Source: Deltaproteobacteria bacterium (GTDB lineage Bacteria > Desulfobacterota > Syntrophia > Syntrophales > UBA8958). Taken from it: a stretch of DNA of 54,511 nucleotides. The position numbers were made by a program, and so were the translations under genes. The notes under the pieces were generated by a model that was not told where the DNA came from, ran no database searches, and was given only the letters and a program-made list of their open reading frames with translations. Of the stretch, positions 33,088 through 41,567 are shown piece by piece. How positions within the stretch are numbered: position 1 is the stretch's first letter; each line of letters begins with the position of its first letter. Where the stretch lies: NCBI GenBank assembly GCA_029553375.1, contig JAKPCH010000045.1, positions 1 through 54,511 of the forward strand, given 5' to 3'.

Positions 33088-34889
33088 GGCGAGTCCGATT
33101 TCAGGACGGCCAGGAAGGCGCTCTGGGGGATGCTGACGGAACCGATCATCTTCATGCGCTTTTTCCCCTTCTTCTGCTTCTCCAGGAGTTTGCGTTTTCT
33201 CGTGATGTCCCCTCCGTAGCATTTGGCCGTGACGTCCTTCCGGAAGGGGGAGATGGTGGTGCGGGCGATGATTTCGGAACCGATCGCCGCCTGGATGGCG
33301 ATTTTGAACATCTGGCGCGGTATCTCCTCCTGGAGGCGTTCGCAGGCCGTAAGCCCCCGGGGGCGGGCCTGGTCACGGTGGACGATCTGGGAGAGGGCGT
33401 CCACCCGCTCGCCGTTGACGAGGATATCCAGAAGGACCAGGCGGCTTGGGCGGTAGTCGATGAGCTCGTAATCGAAGGAACCGTAGCCCTGGGTCACGGA
33501 CTTGAAACGGTCGTAGAAGTCGTAGATCACCTCGGCCAGGGGCATCTCGAAGGTCATCTCCACCCTCCCCGGTGACGGGTAATGGAGATGGGGATTTTCC
33601 CCCCTCTTGTCTCGACACAGTTTCATGACGGCCCCGAGGTACCGGTCGGGAAGGATCATGACGGCCCGTATGTACGGCTCCTCGGCGTGATCGATGGCGG
33701 CGGGGTCGGGATAGCGTGCGGGGTTGTCCACCTCCACGACCTCCCCGCTCTTGAGGAGGAAACGGTAGCGGACGCTGGGGGGGGTCAGAATGATACCCAG
33801 GTCGTACTCCCGCTCGAGGCGTTCCTGGACGACCTCCAGGTGGAGGAGGCCCAGGAAGCCGCAGCGGAACCCGTGGCCGAGGGCGGCGGAGGAGTCCTTC
33901 TCGTAAACGAAGGAGGCGTCGTTGAGCTTGTACTTCTCCAGGGCCGCCGCGAGGTCCTCGTAGTCATCCGCGGCGATGGGGTAGATGGAGGCGAAGACGA
34001 CGGGCTTGCTCTCCCGGAAACCCGCCAGGGGCCTGGGACAGGGGCGCTCGTCGTGGGTGATCGTGTCCCCCGTCCGGACGTCCGCGATGGTCTTGATGCC
34101 GGCGATGACGTATCCCACCTCGCCGGCGCGCAGGGCCTCCCTCTTTTGACGGTGGAGGAGGAAATGCCCCACCTCCTCCACCCGGTAGGTCGCCCCCGTG
34201 GAGAAGAGGCGGATGACGTCCCCCGCCGCCACGGTGCCGTCGAAGAGGCGCACGTGGATGACCGTGCCCCGGTAGGAATCGTACTGGGCGTCGAAGATGA
34301 GGGCGGCCAGGGGTTTGTTTTCGTCGCCCCCGGGCGGGGGGATGCGCCTGACGATCTCCTCCATGACGGCCTCCACCCCCGTCCCCTCCTTGGCCGAACA
34401 GAGGAGGGCCTCCTCGGGGTCGAGGCCCAGTTCCGCGGCGATCTGACCCTTCACCTTGGGGATGTCGGCGGCGGGCAGATCGATCTTGTTGATGACGGGG
34501 ATGATGGTGAGGTCGTGCTCCAGGGCGAGGTAGAGATTGGCCACGGTCTGGGCCTGCACGCCCTGGGCGGCGTCGATGACGAGGAGGACCCCCTCGCAGG
34601 AGGCCAGGGCCCTCGAGACCTCGTACGAGAAGTCCACGTGCCCCGGCGTGTCGATAAGGTTGAGGGTGTAGGAGCGGCCGTCGGCGGCCACGTAGGGGAG
34701 GGCGACGGCCTGGCTCTTGATGGTGATACCCCTTTCCCTCTCGATCTCCATGTTGTCCAGGATCTGGTCCTGGAAGGTCCGCTCGTCCACGATCCCCGCC
34801 AGCTGGATGAGACGATCGGCGAGGGTGGACTTGCCGTGATCGATGTGGGCGATGATGCTGAAATTTCTGATCAGACCGACGTCGTGCAT
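33084..34889 (-). CDS. lepA: Elongation factor 4 (LepA)
   Basis: 601-residue translational GTPase. G1 AHIDHGKST (14-22), G2 RGITIKSQAV, G3 DTPGHVDF and G4 NKIDLP are intact. The C-terminal LepA domain is recognised by GGDITRKRKLLEKQKKGKKR, near the end, with the expected basic run. Length is typical. ATG 34889 has AGGTCGGG upstream; the open frame to 34961 would cross the adk terminator and is rejected. It acts in ribosome biogenesis or translation fidelity at the membrane-free ribosome. Confidence 0.97.
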   Translation of the reverse strand: MHDVGLIRNFSIIAHIDHGKSTLADRLIQLAGIVDERTFQDQILDNMEIERERGITIKSQAVALPYVAADGRSYTLNLIDTPGHVDFSYEVSRALASCEGVLLVIDAAQGVQAQTVANLYLALEHDLTIIPVINKIDLPAADIPKVKGQIAAELGLDPEEALLCSAKEGTGVEAVMEEIVRRIPPPGGDENKPLAALIFDAQYDSYRGTVIHVRLFDGTVAAGDVIRLFSTGATYRVEEVGHFLLHRQKREALRAGEVGYVIAGIKTIADVRTGDTITHDERPCPRPLAGFRESKPVVFASIYPIAADDYEDLAAALEKYKLNDASFVYEKDSSAALGHGFRCGFLGLLHLEVVQERLEREYDLGIILTPPSVRYRFLLKSGEVVEVDNPARYPDPAAIDHAEEPYIRAVMILPDRYLGAVMKLCRDKRGENPHLHYPSPGRVEMTFEMPLAEVIYDFYDRFKSVTQGYGSFDYELIDYRPSRLVLLDILVNGERVDALSQIVHRDQARPRGLTACERLQEEIPRQMFKIAIQAAIGSEIIARTTISPFRKDVTAKCYGGDITRKRKLLEKQKKGKKRMKMIGSVSIPQSAFLAVLKSDSP

Positions 34890-34905
34890 GACCCGACCTA
34901 TAGAA

Positions 34906-34933
34906 AAGGCCCCTCGAAACGCCGGGGGGCCTT
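34906..34933 (-). terminator. Intrinsic terminator after adk
   Basis: Minus strand AAGGCCCC (34933-34926 side) pairs with GGGGCCTT (34913-34906) around a 12-nt loop and is followed by UUC. It lies 25 bp past the adk stop and just before lepA, so lepA-hemW may have some separate transcription. Confidence 0.65.
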
Positions 34934-34957
34934 CTCTCTTTCTTAAAACTTCTCTTA

Positions 34958-35632
34958 TCAACCGAGCTTCTTGAGGAGCTCCTCGGAGACCTCCTTGACC
35001 CCGGGGGTCCCGTCGACCTCGATCACCTTGACGCGTTCCTTGAAGTAGTTGACCGCCGCCAGGGTCCCCGTCTTCGTGTCGTAATAAATGGCGTGGCGCT
35101 TGTCGATGGCCTCCTCGTCCTGGTCATCGGCGCGGGTGGTCAGGGTCTCGCAACCGCAGACGCGGCAGACGAGCTTGCCGTCTTTCTCGGCCGGCTTGAT
35201 GGCGTCGATGTAGATGTTGTTCGGGTGGTTGTTGTCGTTGGCGCAGAGCCTCCGGCCCATGATGCGCTTCTTGGCGATGTCCCTCGCCAGGACGATCTCG
35301 ATGACGTAGTCCAGCTTCATCCCCGCCTTCTCGAGGGCCTGCCAGAGGGCCTCGGCCTGGGCGAGGTTCCGGGGGAAGCCGTCGAGGAGCCATCCGCCCT
35401 TGCAGTCTTCCTGCTGGAGGCGATCCAGGATCATGGGGACCGTGATCTCGTCGGGGACCAGTTCGCCCTTGTCTATGTAGGCCTTGGCCTTCTTTCCCAA
35501 CTCCGTGCCTCCCTTGATGTTCTGGCGGAAGATGACCCCCGTCTCGATGTGGGGGACACCGAATTTTTTCTGGACGACGGCGCCTTGGGTTCCCTTGCCG
35601 CTCCCGTTGGGTCCGAAGATGAGGATGTTCAT
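34958..35632 (-). CDS. adk: Adenylate kinase
   Basis: 224-residue nucleotide kinase that interconverts ATP, ADP and AMP. The P-loop GPNGSGKGTQ is at 7-16, the AMP site includes the DGFPRNLAQAEAL sequence, and the LID arginines are present (GRRLC, DDQDEEAIDKR). The LID is unusual: a cysteine after GRRL, then an insertion rich in Asn/His/Pro (NNHPNNIYID) and a CRVCGC cluster, suggesting a zinc-binding LID of atypical spacing. ATG 35632 has GGAGATC upstream; the open frame to 35671 overlaps the -10 region and is rejected. It has its own promoter and terminator. Confidence 0.93.
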   Translation of the reverse strand: MNILIFGPNGSGKGTQGAVVQKKFGVPHIETGVIFRQNIKGGTELGKKAKAYIDKGELVPDEITVPMILDRLQQEDCKGGWLLDGFPRNLAQAEALWQALEKAGMKLDYVIEIVLARDIAKKRIMGRRLCANDNNHPNNIYIDAIKPAEKDGKLVCRVCGCETLTTRADDQDEEAIDKRHAIYYDTKTGTLAAVNYFKERVKVIEVDGTPGVKEVSEELLKKLG

Positions 35633-35671
35633 GCGATGATCTCCTTTCTCGCGAGTTTGGTCTGGCGCCAC

Positions 35672-35700
35672 CCTATAATGAATTGACGCCGATTTGGCAA
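35672..35700 (-). promoter_or_regulatory. Promoter of adk
   Basis: Minus strand TTGCCA (35700-35695), 17-nt spacer, TATAGG (35677-35672). The predicted start near 35665 leaves a leader of about 33 nt that contains the GGAG SD. Confidence 0.7.
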
Positions 35701-35708
35701 TGGGTATT

Positions 35709-35727
35709 TTGGGGCTCCCGGCCCCAA
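35709..35727 (-). terminator. Hairpin after fmdB-like gene, possible weak terminator
   Basis: TTGGGGC and GCCCCAA form a perfect 7-bp stem with a 5-nt loop, 14 bp past the fmdB stop. On the minus strand the stem is followed by AATACC with no U-run, so termination is probably inefficient. It also abuts the adk promoter. Confidence 0.45.
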
Positions 35728-35740
35728 TGGTTCAGCCGCC

Positions 35741-35932
35741 TCAGGTGGAGGAGCAGGTCGTGGCGGCGCAGGTTGAGCAGCCGGACTTGCCGCCGGCGAA
35801 GGCCGACATGAGCTTGCGGGTCTTTTTCGATTTGCAGCGGGGGCAGATGACGGGTTCGTCCTTCCCCGAAGAGAAGACGATCTTCTCGAACTCCGCTTTG
35901 CACTTTTCGCACCGGTATTCGTAGATGGGCAT
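35741..35932 (-). CDS. FmdB-type zinc ribbon protein
   Basis: 63-residue FmdB/CxxC regulatory-type zinc ribbon. It begins MPIYEYRCEKC, with a second pair CPRC near residue 30, giving a four-cysteine zinc site, and ends in a Ser/Cys tail (GCSTCAATTCSST) common in these small proteins. They are widespread and their role is not settled despite the 'regulatory protein' name. The ATG at 35932 is fixed by this N-terminal motif; GGAG is only two bases upstream. It is divergent from the aminotransferase gene. Confidence 0.9.
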   Translation of the reverse strand: MPIYEYRCEKCKAEFEKIVFSSGKDEPVICPRCKSKKTRKLMSAFAGGKSGCSTCAATTCSST

Positions 35933-35971
35933 GGCTCCTTTGTCTCCCTTTAATGAGTGATGCGGGCAGAA

Positions 35972-35998
35972 TTTATATACCCCGCCCGGCCTTGTCAA
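35972..35998 (-). promoter_or_regulatory. Candidate promoter of the fmdB-like gene
   Basis: Minus strand TTGACA (35998-35993) with TATAAA (35977-35972) after 15 nt; a TAAATT at 17-nt spacing overlaps it. The -35 lies 7 bp from the -35 of the divergent aminotransferase promoter. Confidence 0.55.
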
Positions 35999-36005
35999 GG
36001 CGCCG

Positions 36006-36034
36006 TTGACACACGGGCGCTTATCTCCTATAGT
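36006..36034 (+). promoter_or_regulatory. Sigma-70 promoter of the aminotransferase gene
   Basis: TTGACA (36006-36011), 17-nt spacer, TATAGT (36029-36034): near-consensus. Predicted start near 36041, leader about 43 nt with GGAGAGGGGG before the ATG. The strength suggests steady expression. Confidence 0.85.
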
Positions 36035-36083
36035 CGCGCCGCAAAGCCGTAGGTCAGGGAAAAAAGTCGGAGAGGGGGATTTT

Positions 36084-37265
36084 ATGGCCATCGCGAGAAA
36101 GATCGAGGATTTCATCGGTAAGGCCTCCTGGATAAGGAGGATGTTCGAGGAGGGGGCGGAGTTGAAACGGCTCCACGGGGCCGAAAACGTCTACGATTTC
36201 AGCCTCGGGAACCCCGACGTCCCCCCGCCGGCGGCGTTCCAGAGGGAGCTGACGGCGGCGGCGGCGGCCGAGATACCGAACAAGCACAACTACATGCCCA
36301 ACGCGGGCTATCCCTGGGTGAGGGAGTCCCTGGCCTCCTATTTGTCCCCTCAGCAGGGGGTGGACCTCGGCCCGGATCATGTCATCATGACGGCGGGGGC
36401 GGGAGGGGCCCTCAACGTCATCTTCAAGACCATCCTCGACCCCGGGGACGAGGTCATCGTGCCGGCGCCGTGCTTCGTGGAATACGGGTTCTATGTGGAC
36501 AACGCGGGAGGGGTCGTTCGTTTCGTGCCCACGCGGGAGGACTTCTCCCTCGACGTATCGGCCGTCGCCGCGGCCATGAACCAGAGGACGAAGGCCGTCC
36601 TCATCAATTCCCCCAACAACCCCACGGGCAAGGTCTACGACGAAAAATCCCTCCGTGACCTGGCCGGTGTCCTGGCGGACGGCTTTCGGACCTACGGGAG
36701 GGAGATCTACCTCGTCGCCGACGAGCCCTATCGGGACATCGTCTATGACGGCATGGAGGTCCCGGGGATCATGGCCCTTTACCCCGAGACGATCGTGGCC
36801 TCTTCTTATTCCAAATCCCTGTCCCTGGCGGGGGAACGGATCGGATACATCGCCGTCCACCCCGCCGCGGCGGAGGTGGGGAAACTCATCGCCGGCCTGA
36901 CCCTCTGCAACCGGATCCTCGGCTTCGTCAACGCCCCGGCCCTGATGCAGCGCGTCGTCAGCCGTCTCCAGGGGGTGAAGGTGGACGTGGAGGTCTACAG
37001 GAGGAAGCGGGATCTCCTCTGCGACGGCCTCGCGGCGGCGGGCTACGAGGTGAGGAGGCCCGAGGGGGCCTTCTACCTCTTCCAGAGGGTCCCCGGCGGG
37101 GACGACGTGGCCTACGTCCGGGCCCTCCAGAAGCGGCGGATCCTGACCGTGCCGGGGAGGGGCTTCATGGGCGAGGGTTATATAAGAATCGCCTACTGCG
37201 TGGACGATGCCGTCATCGAGAGGTCCCTGGACGGTTTCGCCGCCACCCTCAGAGAGTTCCTCTAA
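36084..37265 (+). CDS. Pyridoxal-phosphate aminotransferase, class I/II
   Basis: 393-residue fold-type I aminotransferase. The substrate-binding FSLGNPDVPPP motif is at 38-48. The cofactor site shows AGAGGALNV, NSPNNPTGKVY, a DEPYRDIVYDG stretch with the pyridoxal-binding aspartate, and the Schiff-base lysine in SSYSKSLSLAGERIGY. A C-terminal arginine for the carboxylate lies in YIRIAYCV. It resembles aspartate/alanine-type aminotransferases common in anaerobes; the exact amino acid is not readable. ATG 36084 has GGAGAGGGGG upstream, and the start of the open frame coincides with the promoter so is rejected. It converges with dctM. Confidence 0.9.
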   Translation: MAIARKIEDFIGKASWIRRMFEEGAELKRLHGAENVYDFSLGNPDVPPPAAFQRELTAAAAAEIPNKHNYMPNAGYPWVRESLASYLSPQQGVDLGPDHVIMTAGAGGALNVIFKTILDPGDEVIVPAPCFVEYGFYVDNAGGVVRFVPTREDFSLDVSAVAAAMNQRTKAVLINSPNNPTGKVYDEKSLRDLAGVLADGFRTYGREIYLVADEPYRDIVYDGMEVPGIMALYPETIVASSYSKSLSLAGERIGYIAVHPAAAEVGKLIAGLTLCNRILGFVNAPALMQRVVSRLQGVKVDVEVYRRKRDLLCDGLAAAGYEVRRPEGAFYLFQRVPGGDDVAYVRALQKRRILTVPGRGFMGEGYIRIAYCVDDAVIERSLDGFAATLREFL

Positions 37266-37283
37266 GGGGACGTCGGACCCGTT

Positions 37284-38582
37284 TCATTTCATCATCCCCG
37301 GGAGGAACAGGGCGATCTGGGGGAAGGCCGTCAAGAGCACCGTCGCCGCGAGCATGAGGAGGAAGAAGGGAAAGGCCGCCTTGGCGATGGTTCCGATGGG
37401 GTCGTTGTTCAGGCCGCTGATGACGAAGAGGTTGAAACCCACGGGGGGCGTGACCTGCGCCAGCTCGATCATGAGGACCAGGTAGATCCCGAACCAGACG
37501 GTGTCGAATCCCGCCGCCTCGATGAGGGGCAGGACGAGGGGGGCCGTCATGACGATCATGGAGAAGCCGTCGATCAGACAGCCCAGGATGAGATAGAGGA
37601 TCGTGAGGATGAAGATCAGGGCGTAGGGTGAGAGGCTCAAACCCACGACGAACTGGGTCAGTCCCCTGGTGATCCCCAGAAACCCAAGGGCGTTGGAGAG
37701 ATAGGACGCCCCCATGACGATGAGCATGATCATGCAGCTCGTCCGGACGGAGTTGATGAGGCTCACCTTGAAGACCGACCAGGTGAGGCTGCGGGACAAG
37801 GCGGCGAAGAAGAGGGACCCCACGACCCCCACGGCCCCCGCCTCCGTCGGCGTCGCCCAGCCGAGGTAGATGCTCCCCAGGACGAGGAAGACGAGGATCA
37901 CGACGGGGGCGATGGCCGGGACGGCCCGCAGGCGGTCGGACCAGGTGTGGGTTTCGCTGCCCGGGGGGGCCAGGGCCGGGTCGAGGAGGCACTTCAGGAA
38001 GATGTAGCCGCTGAAGAGACAGGCGATCATGATCCCGGGGAGGAATCCGGCGATGAAGAGCTTGCCGATGCTCACGTCGCCGATGATCCCGTAGACGAGC
38101 ATCATCATGCTCGGGGGGATCATGAAACCCAACGTCCCCGCCCCCGCCAGGGAACCGATGGAGAGCTTGTAATCGTAGTTCCTCGCCCTGAGCTCGGGGA
38201 CCGTTATCTTTCCCACCGTGGCCGTCGTGGCCGCCGAGGAGCCGCTCACGGCGGCGAAAAAGGTGCAGGCCAGGACGTTGACGTGGAGGAGGCGGCCCGG
38301 GATGGAGTCCATCCACGGCGAGAGGCCCCGGAAGAGGTTCTCGGAGATCTTGCTCCGGAAGAGGATCTCCCCCATCCAGATGAAGAAGGGAAGGGCCATC
38401 ATGGCCGAGCCGCTGGTGTTGTTCCAGGCCACGTTGGCGAGGATGGAGCCGAAGGACACGTCGCTGAAGAAGAAAAACCCCCCCATCCCCACGAGGAAGA
38501 GGGAGATGCCGATCCAGATCGAGCCCCCGAGGAGGACGATGAGGAGGCCGAGGATGACGGCGGAGAGATGACCCAGTTCCAA
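37284..38582 (-). CDS. dctM: TRAP transporter large permease, DctM family
   Basis: 432-residue integral membrane protein of about 12 helices, the ion-coupled permease of a TRAP transporter. Typical sequences: FFAAVSGSSAATTATVGKI, PPSMMMLVYGI, WATPTEAGAVG and an ITPPVG-like VTPPVGFNLFV stretch. With DctQ and the binding protein it would import an organic acid, amino acid or related solute using a Na+ gradient. The start is a TTG at 38582 with GAGGAGG about 13 nt upstream; no ATG near it fits. It follows dctQ by 25 bp in the same transcript. Confidence 0.93.
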   Translation of the reverse strand: MELGHLSAVILGLLIVLLGGSIWIGISLFLVGMGGFFFFSDVSFGSILANVAWNNTSGSAMMALPFFIWMGEILFRSKISENLFRGLSPWMDSIPGRLLHVNVLACTFFAAVSGSSAATTATVGKITVPELRARNYDYKLSIGSLAGAGTLGFMIPPSMMMLVYGIIGDVSIGKLFIAGFLPGIMIACLFSGYIFLKCLLDPALAPPGSETHTWSDRLRAVPAIAPVVILVFLVLGSIYLGWATPTEAGAVGVVGSLFFAALSRSLTWSVFKVSLINSVRTSCMIMLIVMGASYLSNALGFLGITRGLTQFVVGLSLSPYALIFILTILYLILGCLIDGFSMIVMTAPLVLPLIEAAGFDTVWFGIYLVLMIELAQVTPPVGFNLFVISGLNNDPIGTIAKAAFPFFLLMLAATVLLTAFPQIALFLPGMMK

Positions 38583-38607
38583 GTTCTAGCTACGCCTCCT
38601 CGTTAGT

Positions 38608-39144
38608 TCAGCGTCCCAGGTCATCGGCCTCCTCCATGATCCTGAGACCCGCCGTGTCTCCCCTGAGGACGGCGATGCCCTTGAGAAACTCCCCCAGGAA
38701 CTGCAGGGTCAGGAGGGCCGAACCGAAGGGCATAAAGACCTGGGGGATGGCCAGATAGGTCTCGGAGACCTGCATGGACCGAGACTGGTTGACGTAGGAG
38801 TCCCAGAAGAAGTCGAAGGTGTAGTAAGTGAGGGCGATCCCGAACAGGAGGCCGACGATATGGCAGACCATGTTGAAGACGGTCCTCTTGTTTCCCTTCA
38901 GGTGGTGGGGCAGGAGCATCATCCTGATGTGTCCCCTCTCCCTGAGGGTGTAGGCGAGGCCGCAGAAGGTCAGCATGGCCATGAGATAGCCCGTGTACTC
39001 GTCGCTGACGTAGATCGTCCTGGAGAAGACGCTCCGGTAGACAATCTCCGTCACGGTGAGGAGCAGGGCCGCCACGGTCATGACGGCGGCCGTCCACCCC
39101 CCCAGTCCGGAAAGGGCGTCGATGAACCGGATGACGTGTTTCAT
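38608..39144 (-). CDS. dctQ: TRAP transporter small permease, DctQ family
   Basis: 178-residue protein with four membrane helices and the DctQ pattern: YVSDEYTGYLMAMLTFCGLA, then LRERGHIRMMLLP and a C-terminal FMPFGSALLTLQFLGE. It bridges the binding protein and DctM. ATG 39144 is used because the family begins close to this residue; upstream in-frame TTG codons (39153, 39171) are alternatives and the SD is weak either way. A hairpin in the gap between the binding-protein gene and dctQ may reduce permease expression. Confidence 0.88.
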   Translation of the reverse strand: MKHVIRFIDALSGLGGWTAAVMTVAALLLTVTEIVYRSVFSRTIYVSDEYTGYLMAMLTFCGLAYTLRERGHIRMMLLPHHLKGNKRTVFNMVCHIVGLLFGIALTYYTFDFFWDSYVNQSRSMQVSETYLAIPQVFMPFGSALLTLQFLGEFLKGIAVLRGDTAGLRIMEEADDLGR

Positions 39145-39159
39145 GAAAGACAATGGAAA

Positions 39160-39180
39160 GGGGCCCGTCAACGGGGCCCC
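39160..39180 (-). terminator. Attenuating hairpin between dctP and dctQ
   Basis: Minus strand GGGGCCC (from 39180) pairs with GGGCCCC (to 39160) around a short loop and is followed by UUUCC. It lies about 70 bp past the dctP end and just before dctQ. Such leaky terminators often lower permease relative to binding protein; here the binding protein is interrupted. Confidence 0.6.
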
Positions 39181-39248
39181 TGGGTCTCACAATCCATTTT
39201 TTTGACCGACCCGCCCGTACCCCCCACGGGGACGGATGAGCTATCCCC

Positions 39249-40277
39249 TTAACGTTTCACCTTCTTCTTGAACTCGGCGTAGATCTGCTTCGCCTCCGGG
39301 GGGGCGCCCTTGAGCCACTCGGCCCGGATGTTCTCCGTGATCTTCTCCAGATCGGAGATGAGCTTCTTGGAGGGGGCCACCACCTTGATCCCGTTCTTCT
39401 TGCTGATATTGACCATGTCGGCGTCCCATTTCTTCACGCCCTTCCACATGGCGGCCTCCATCTCCTTGCCCGCCTTGACCAGGGCGTCCTGCTGGGCCTT
39501 GGGGAGTTTCTCGAAGGCCTTGAGGTTGACCGTGACCATGTTGGTGGCGATGGTGATGTTGAGGGGCTCGAAATACTTCAGGACCTCCCAGAACTTGGCG
39601 TCCACGGCCGTCGGCGAGGAGGTCATGACGGAGTCGATGACACCCGTCTGGAGGGAGGTGTAGACCTCGCTGAAGGGGAGGGCCAGGGGGGTGGCGCCCA
39701 CGGCCTCCATGACGAGGGCCCCGTTCTTGTCATAGGTGCGGGTCTTGAGGCCCTTCAGGTCGGCGAGGGTCTTGACCTCCTTCTTGGTCCACAATCCGGC
39801 GCCGGGCCAGGGGGCGATGTAGAGGATCTTCTGGTTCCACTTCTGGGCCACCTTGTCGAAGTAGGGGCGGGAGATGTCGATGAGGGTCTTGAGTTCGTCG
39901 AAGTTGCGGACGAGGAAGGGGAGGGTGACGATCTACAGGAGCTTCTCGTCCCCCGCCACGCCGCTGATGAGCATGTCGGAGACGGGGACCAGGCCGTCGC
40001 GGACTACCTTGAGGAGCTCCGGCCCCTTGTAGCCGAGGGACCCCCCACTGTGGACGACCAGCTCGAGTTCGCCGCCCGTGTAGGCCTTCACCTTCTTGGC
40101 GAACTCCTCAAGGCCGATGCTGTGCTGGTTCTTGGGCGGCCAGACGGAGTTGGCGTTCCAGGTCGTCTTGGCCGAAACCGCCGTCACACCGAAGGCGGCC
40201 AGCAGCAGTACGGCGGAAAAAACGGCGATAATCTTCTTTCCCTTTTTTATACCCCCTTGATAAATTTTGGTGACCAC
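39249..40277 (-). pseudogene. dctP: TRAP transporter substrate-binding protein, interrupted by an in-frame amber codon
   Basis: About 343 codons of a DctP-type periplasmic binding protein, in one reading frame but split by TAG at 39933-39935. The first part has a signal peptide (KKGKKIIAVFSAVLLLAAFG) and WPPKNQHSIGLEEFAKKV. The second resumes with IVTLPFLVRNFDE and keeps the family core GLKTRTYDKNGALVMEAVGA and SLQTGVIDSVMTS. No frameshift is needed. There is also no good start: the expected first codon before KKGKKII is ATA, and the nearest in-frame GTG (40277) or TTG (40283) has no SD. A point mutation, assembly error or readthrough could explain it. dctQ and dctM are intact. Confidence 0.8.
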
Positions 40278-40293
40278 GGTCAAACAATGTGTC

Positions 40294-40322
40294 TCTATAG
40301 TGTTTCCGCCCCTCCGTGTCAA
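40294..40322 (-). promoter_or_regulatory. Promoter of the dctPQM operon
   Basis: Minus strand TTGACA (40322-40317), 17-nt spacer, TATAGA (40299-40294): near-consensus, start expected near 40287. It begins 20 bp past the acyP stop, so the TRAP operon is transcribed apart from the ligA-pxp run despite the shared direction. Confidence 0.8.
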
Positions 40323-40341
40323 GCTAAACCCGTCTCGCTTC

Positions 40342-40617
40342 TCACCGATAACGGATGACGAAACCTTCCGCCGTCCGCCCCGGCTCCTCCTCCACGACCT
40401 CGACGGCGGTGACGCGGGCCGCCGGCGGCCCCTGGCGGCACCACTTCACCATGGCCTCCACGGCTGCGTCGTCCCCCTCGAAGACGGCCTCGACGCGGCC
40501 GTCGGGGAGGTTCCTCACCCAGCCCGAGACGCCGAGGAGGTGGGCCTGGTATTGGGTGTAGGCCCTGAAGGCCACCCCCTGGACGCGCCCTTCTATCCAG
40601 CAGTGGAGGCGTTTCAA
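40342..40617 (-). CDS. acyP: Acylphosphatase
   Basis: 91-residue acylphosphatase hydrolysing carboxyl-phosphate bonds. Catalytic R18 is in GRVQGVAFRAY and N36 in GWVRNLPDG, both at family positions; length is standard. ATG 40617 overlaps pxpC by 4 bp (ATGA), so it is the last gene of pxpA-pxpB-pxpC-acyP. Since 5-oxoprolinase works through phosphorylated intermediates of pyroglutamate, a metabolic link is conceivable, but this is inference. It could equally be a general housekeeping enzyme. Confidence 0.92.
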   Translation of the reverse strand: MKRLHCWIEGRVQGVAFRAYTQYQAHLLGVSGWVRNLPDGRVEAVFEGDDAAVEAMVKWCRQGPPAARVTAVEVVEEEPGRTAEGFVIRYR

Positions 40618-41567
40618 TGGTCCGCACCCTCGATCTCTTGTATCTTCAAGGCCCCGACGGCCTCTTCGTGATCGAGGCGGGCCTCTTCCTCGGAGATCTT
40701 CATGAAGGATACGGCGTCGCCGGGGCGCAGATGGGCCAGCAGGGGCAGATCGGCCCGGCAGACGACGGCGGCGCGGGCGTAACCGCCGATGGTCCGCTCG
40801 TAGAGGACGATGATGGGCAAGCCGTCGCCGGGGACCTGGACGGTCCCGGGGAGGAGGGGTTCGGAGACGATACTCCTGGGGACACCGTCCCGGAAGGTCA
40901 ACGGGGGACCCCCCTCGAGGCGGATGCCGACGCGGTTGGCCGACCGGGAAACGCGGTAGCGGAAGGGGCCGTCGGCACTGAAAAAGCCCGCCAGGTCCTC
41001 CTCGGAAAAGTGATCCGCCTCGGGGCCGACGAGGACCCGCAGGCGGTGGGGAGGCGTCAGGTCGGGGATGGAGGAGGGGACGACGAAGGCCGGGGGGACG
41101 TCCCGGTCCTCCCCCGTCTCGATGATGTCGCCCTTCGCCAAGGGACGGCCCTGGTAGCCCCCGAAACGGGCGTCGAGGTTGGTGGAGAAGCTGGCCATGA
41201 ACTCATCCAGGACCAGGGGGCGGGAGAAGGCGAGGTAATACCGGGCCCCCTGGAGGATCTGGCGGACCCTCAGGGTCTGTCCCGTCCGGACGGGAAAGGA
41301 CGACCAGTCGGCCACGGGGTCGTCGTCGAGGAAGGCCCGGACCCTGGCGCCCGTGAGGGCGCAGACGAGGGGGGCGGAGAAACGGACGGCGAAGTTGGGT
41401 CCCATGGCCTCGATGGCGGCCAGTCGGTCGTTCTTGAGGAGCATGGAGAGGGCCCGGTAGGCGTAGCCGTCCAGGGCGGATGACAACGGGACGCCCAGGG
41501 CGCCGCGGCCCTGACGGCCGCCGTCGACGATGAGGGAGAAGAGGCCGGGGTTTATGACCTCGATCAT
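40614..41567 (-). CDS. pxpC: 5-oxoprolinase subunit PxpC (biotin-dependent carboxyltransferase-like)
   Basis: 317-residue protein of the allophanate hydrolase subunit 2/KipA family. Family motifs: an IVDGGRQGRGALGVPLSSALD stretch at the N-terminus, LTPPHRLRVLVGPEADHF and VSRSANRVGIRLEGG in the second half, and DGLPIIVLYERTIGGYARAA. With PxpA and PxpB it forms the ATP-dependent 5-oxoprolinase that turns pyroglutamate into glutamate. ATG 41567 overlaps pxpB (ATGA) and its own end overlaps acyP, so all four genes are translationally chained. Confidence 0.92.
   Translation of the reverse strand: MIEVINPGLFSLIVDGGRQGRGALGVPLSSALDGYAYRALSMLLKNDRLAAIEAMGPNFAVRFSAPLVCALTGARVRAFLDDDPVADWSSFPVRTGQTLRVRQILQGARYYLAFSRPLVLDEFMASFSTNLDARFGGYQGRPLAKGDIIETGEDRDVPPAFVVPSSIPDLTPPHRLRVLVGPEADHFSEEDLAGFFSADGPFRYRVSRSANRVGIRLEGGPPLTFRDGVPRSIVSEPLLPGTVQVPGDGLPIIVLYERTIGGYARAAVVCRADLPLLAHLRPGDAVSFMKISEEEARLDHEEAVGALKIQEIEGADH

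Noticed and set aside
39933-39935. Pyrrolysine or selenocysteine at the dctP stop
   Set aside because: The codon is TAG, so not selenocysteine. Pyrrolysine has no support here: no pyl genes in the window, DctP proteins do not need it, and lptC uses TAG as a normal stop.
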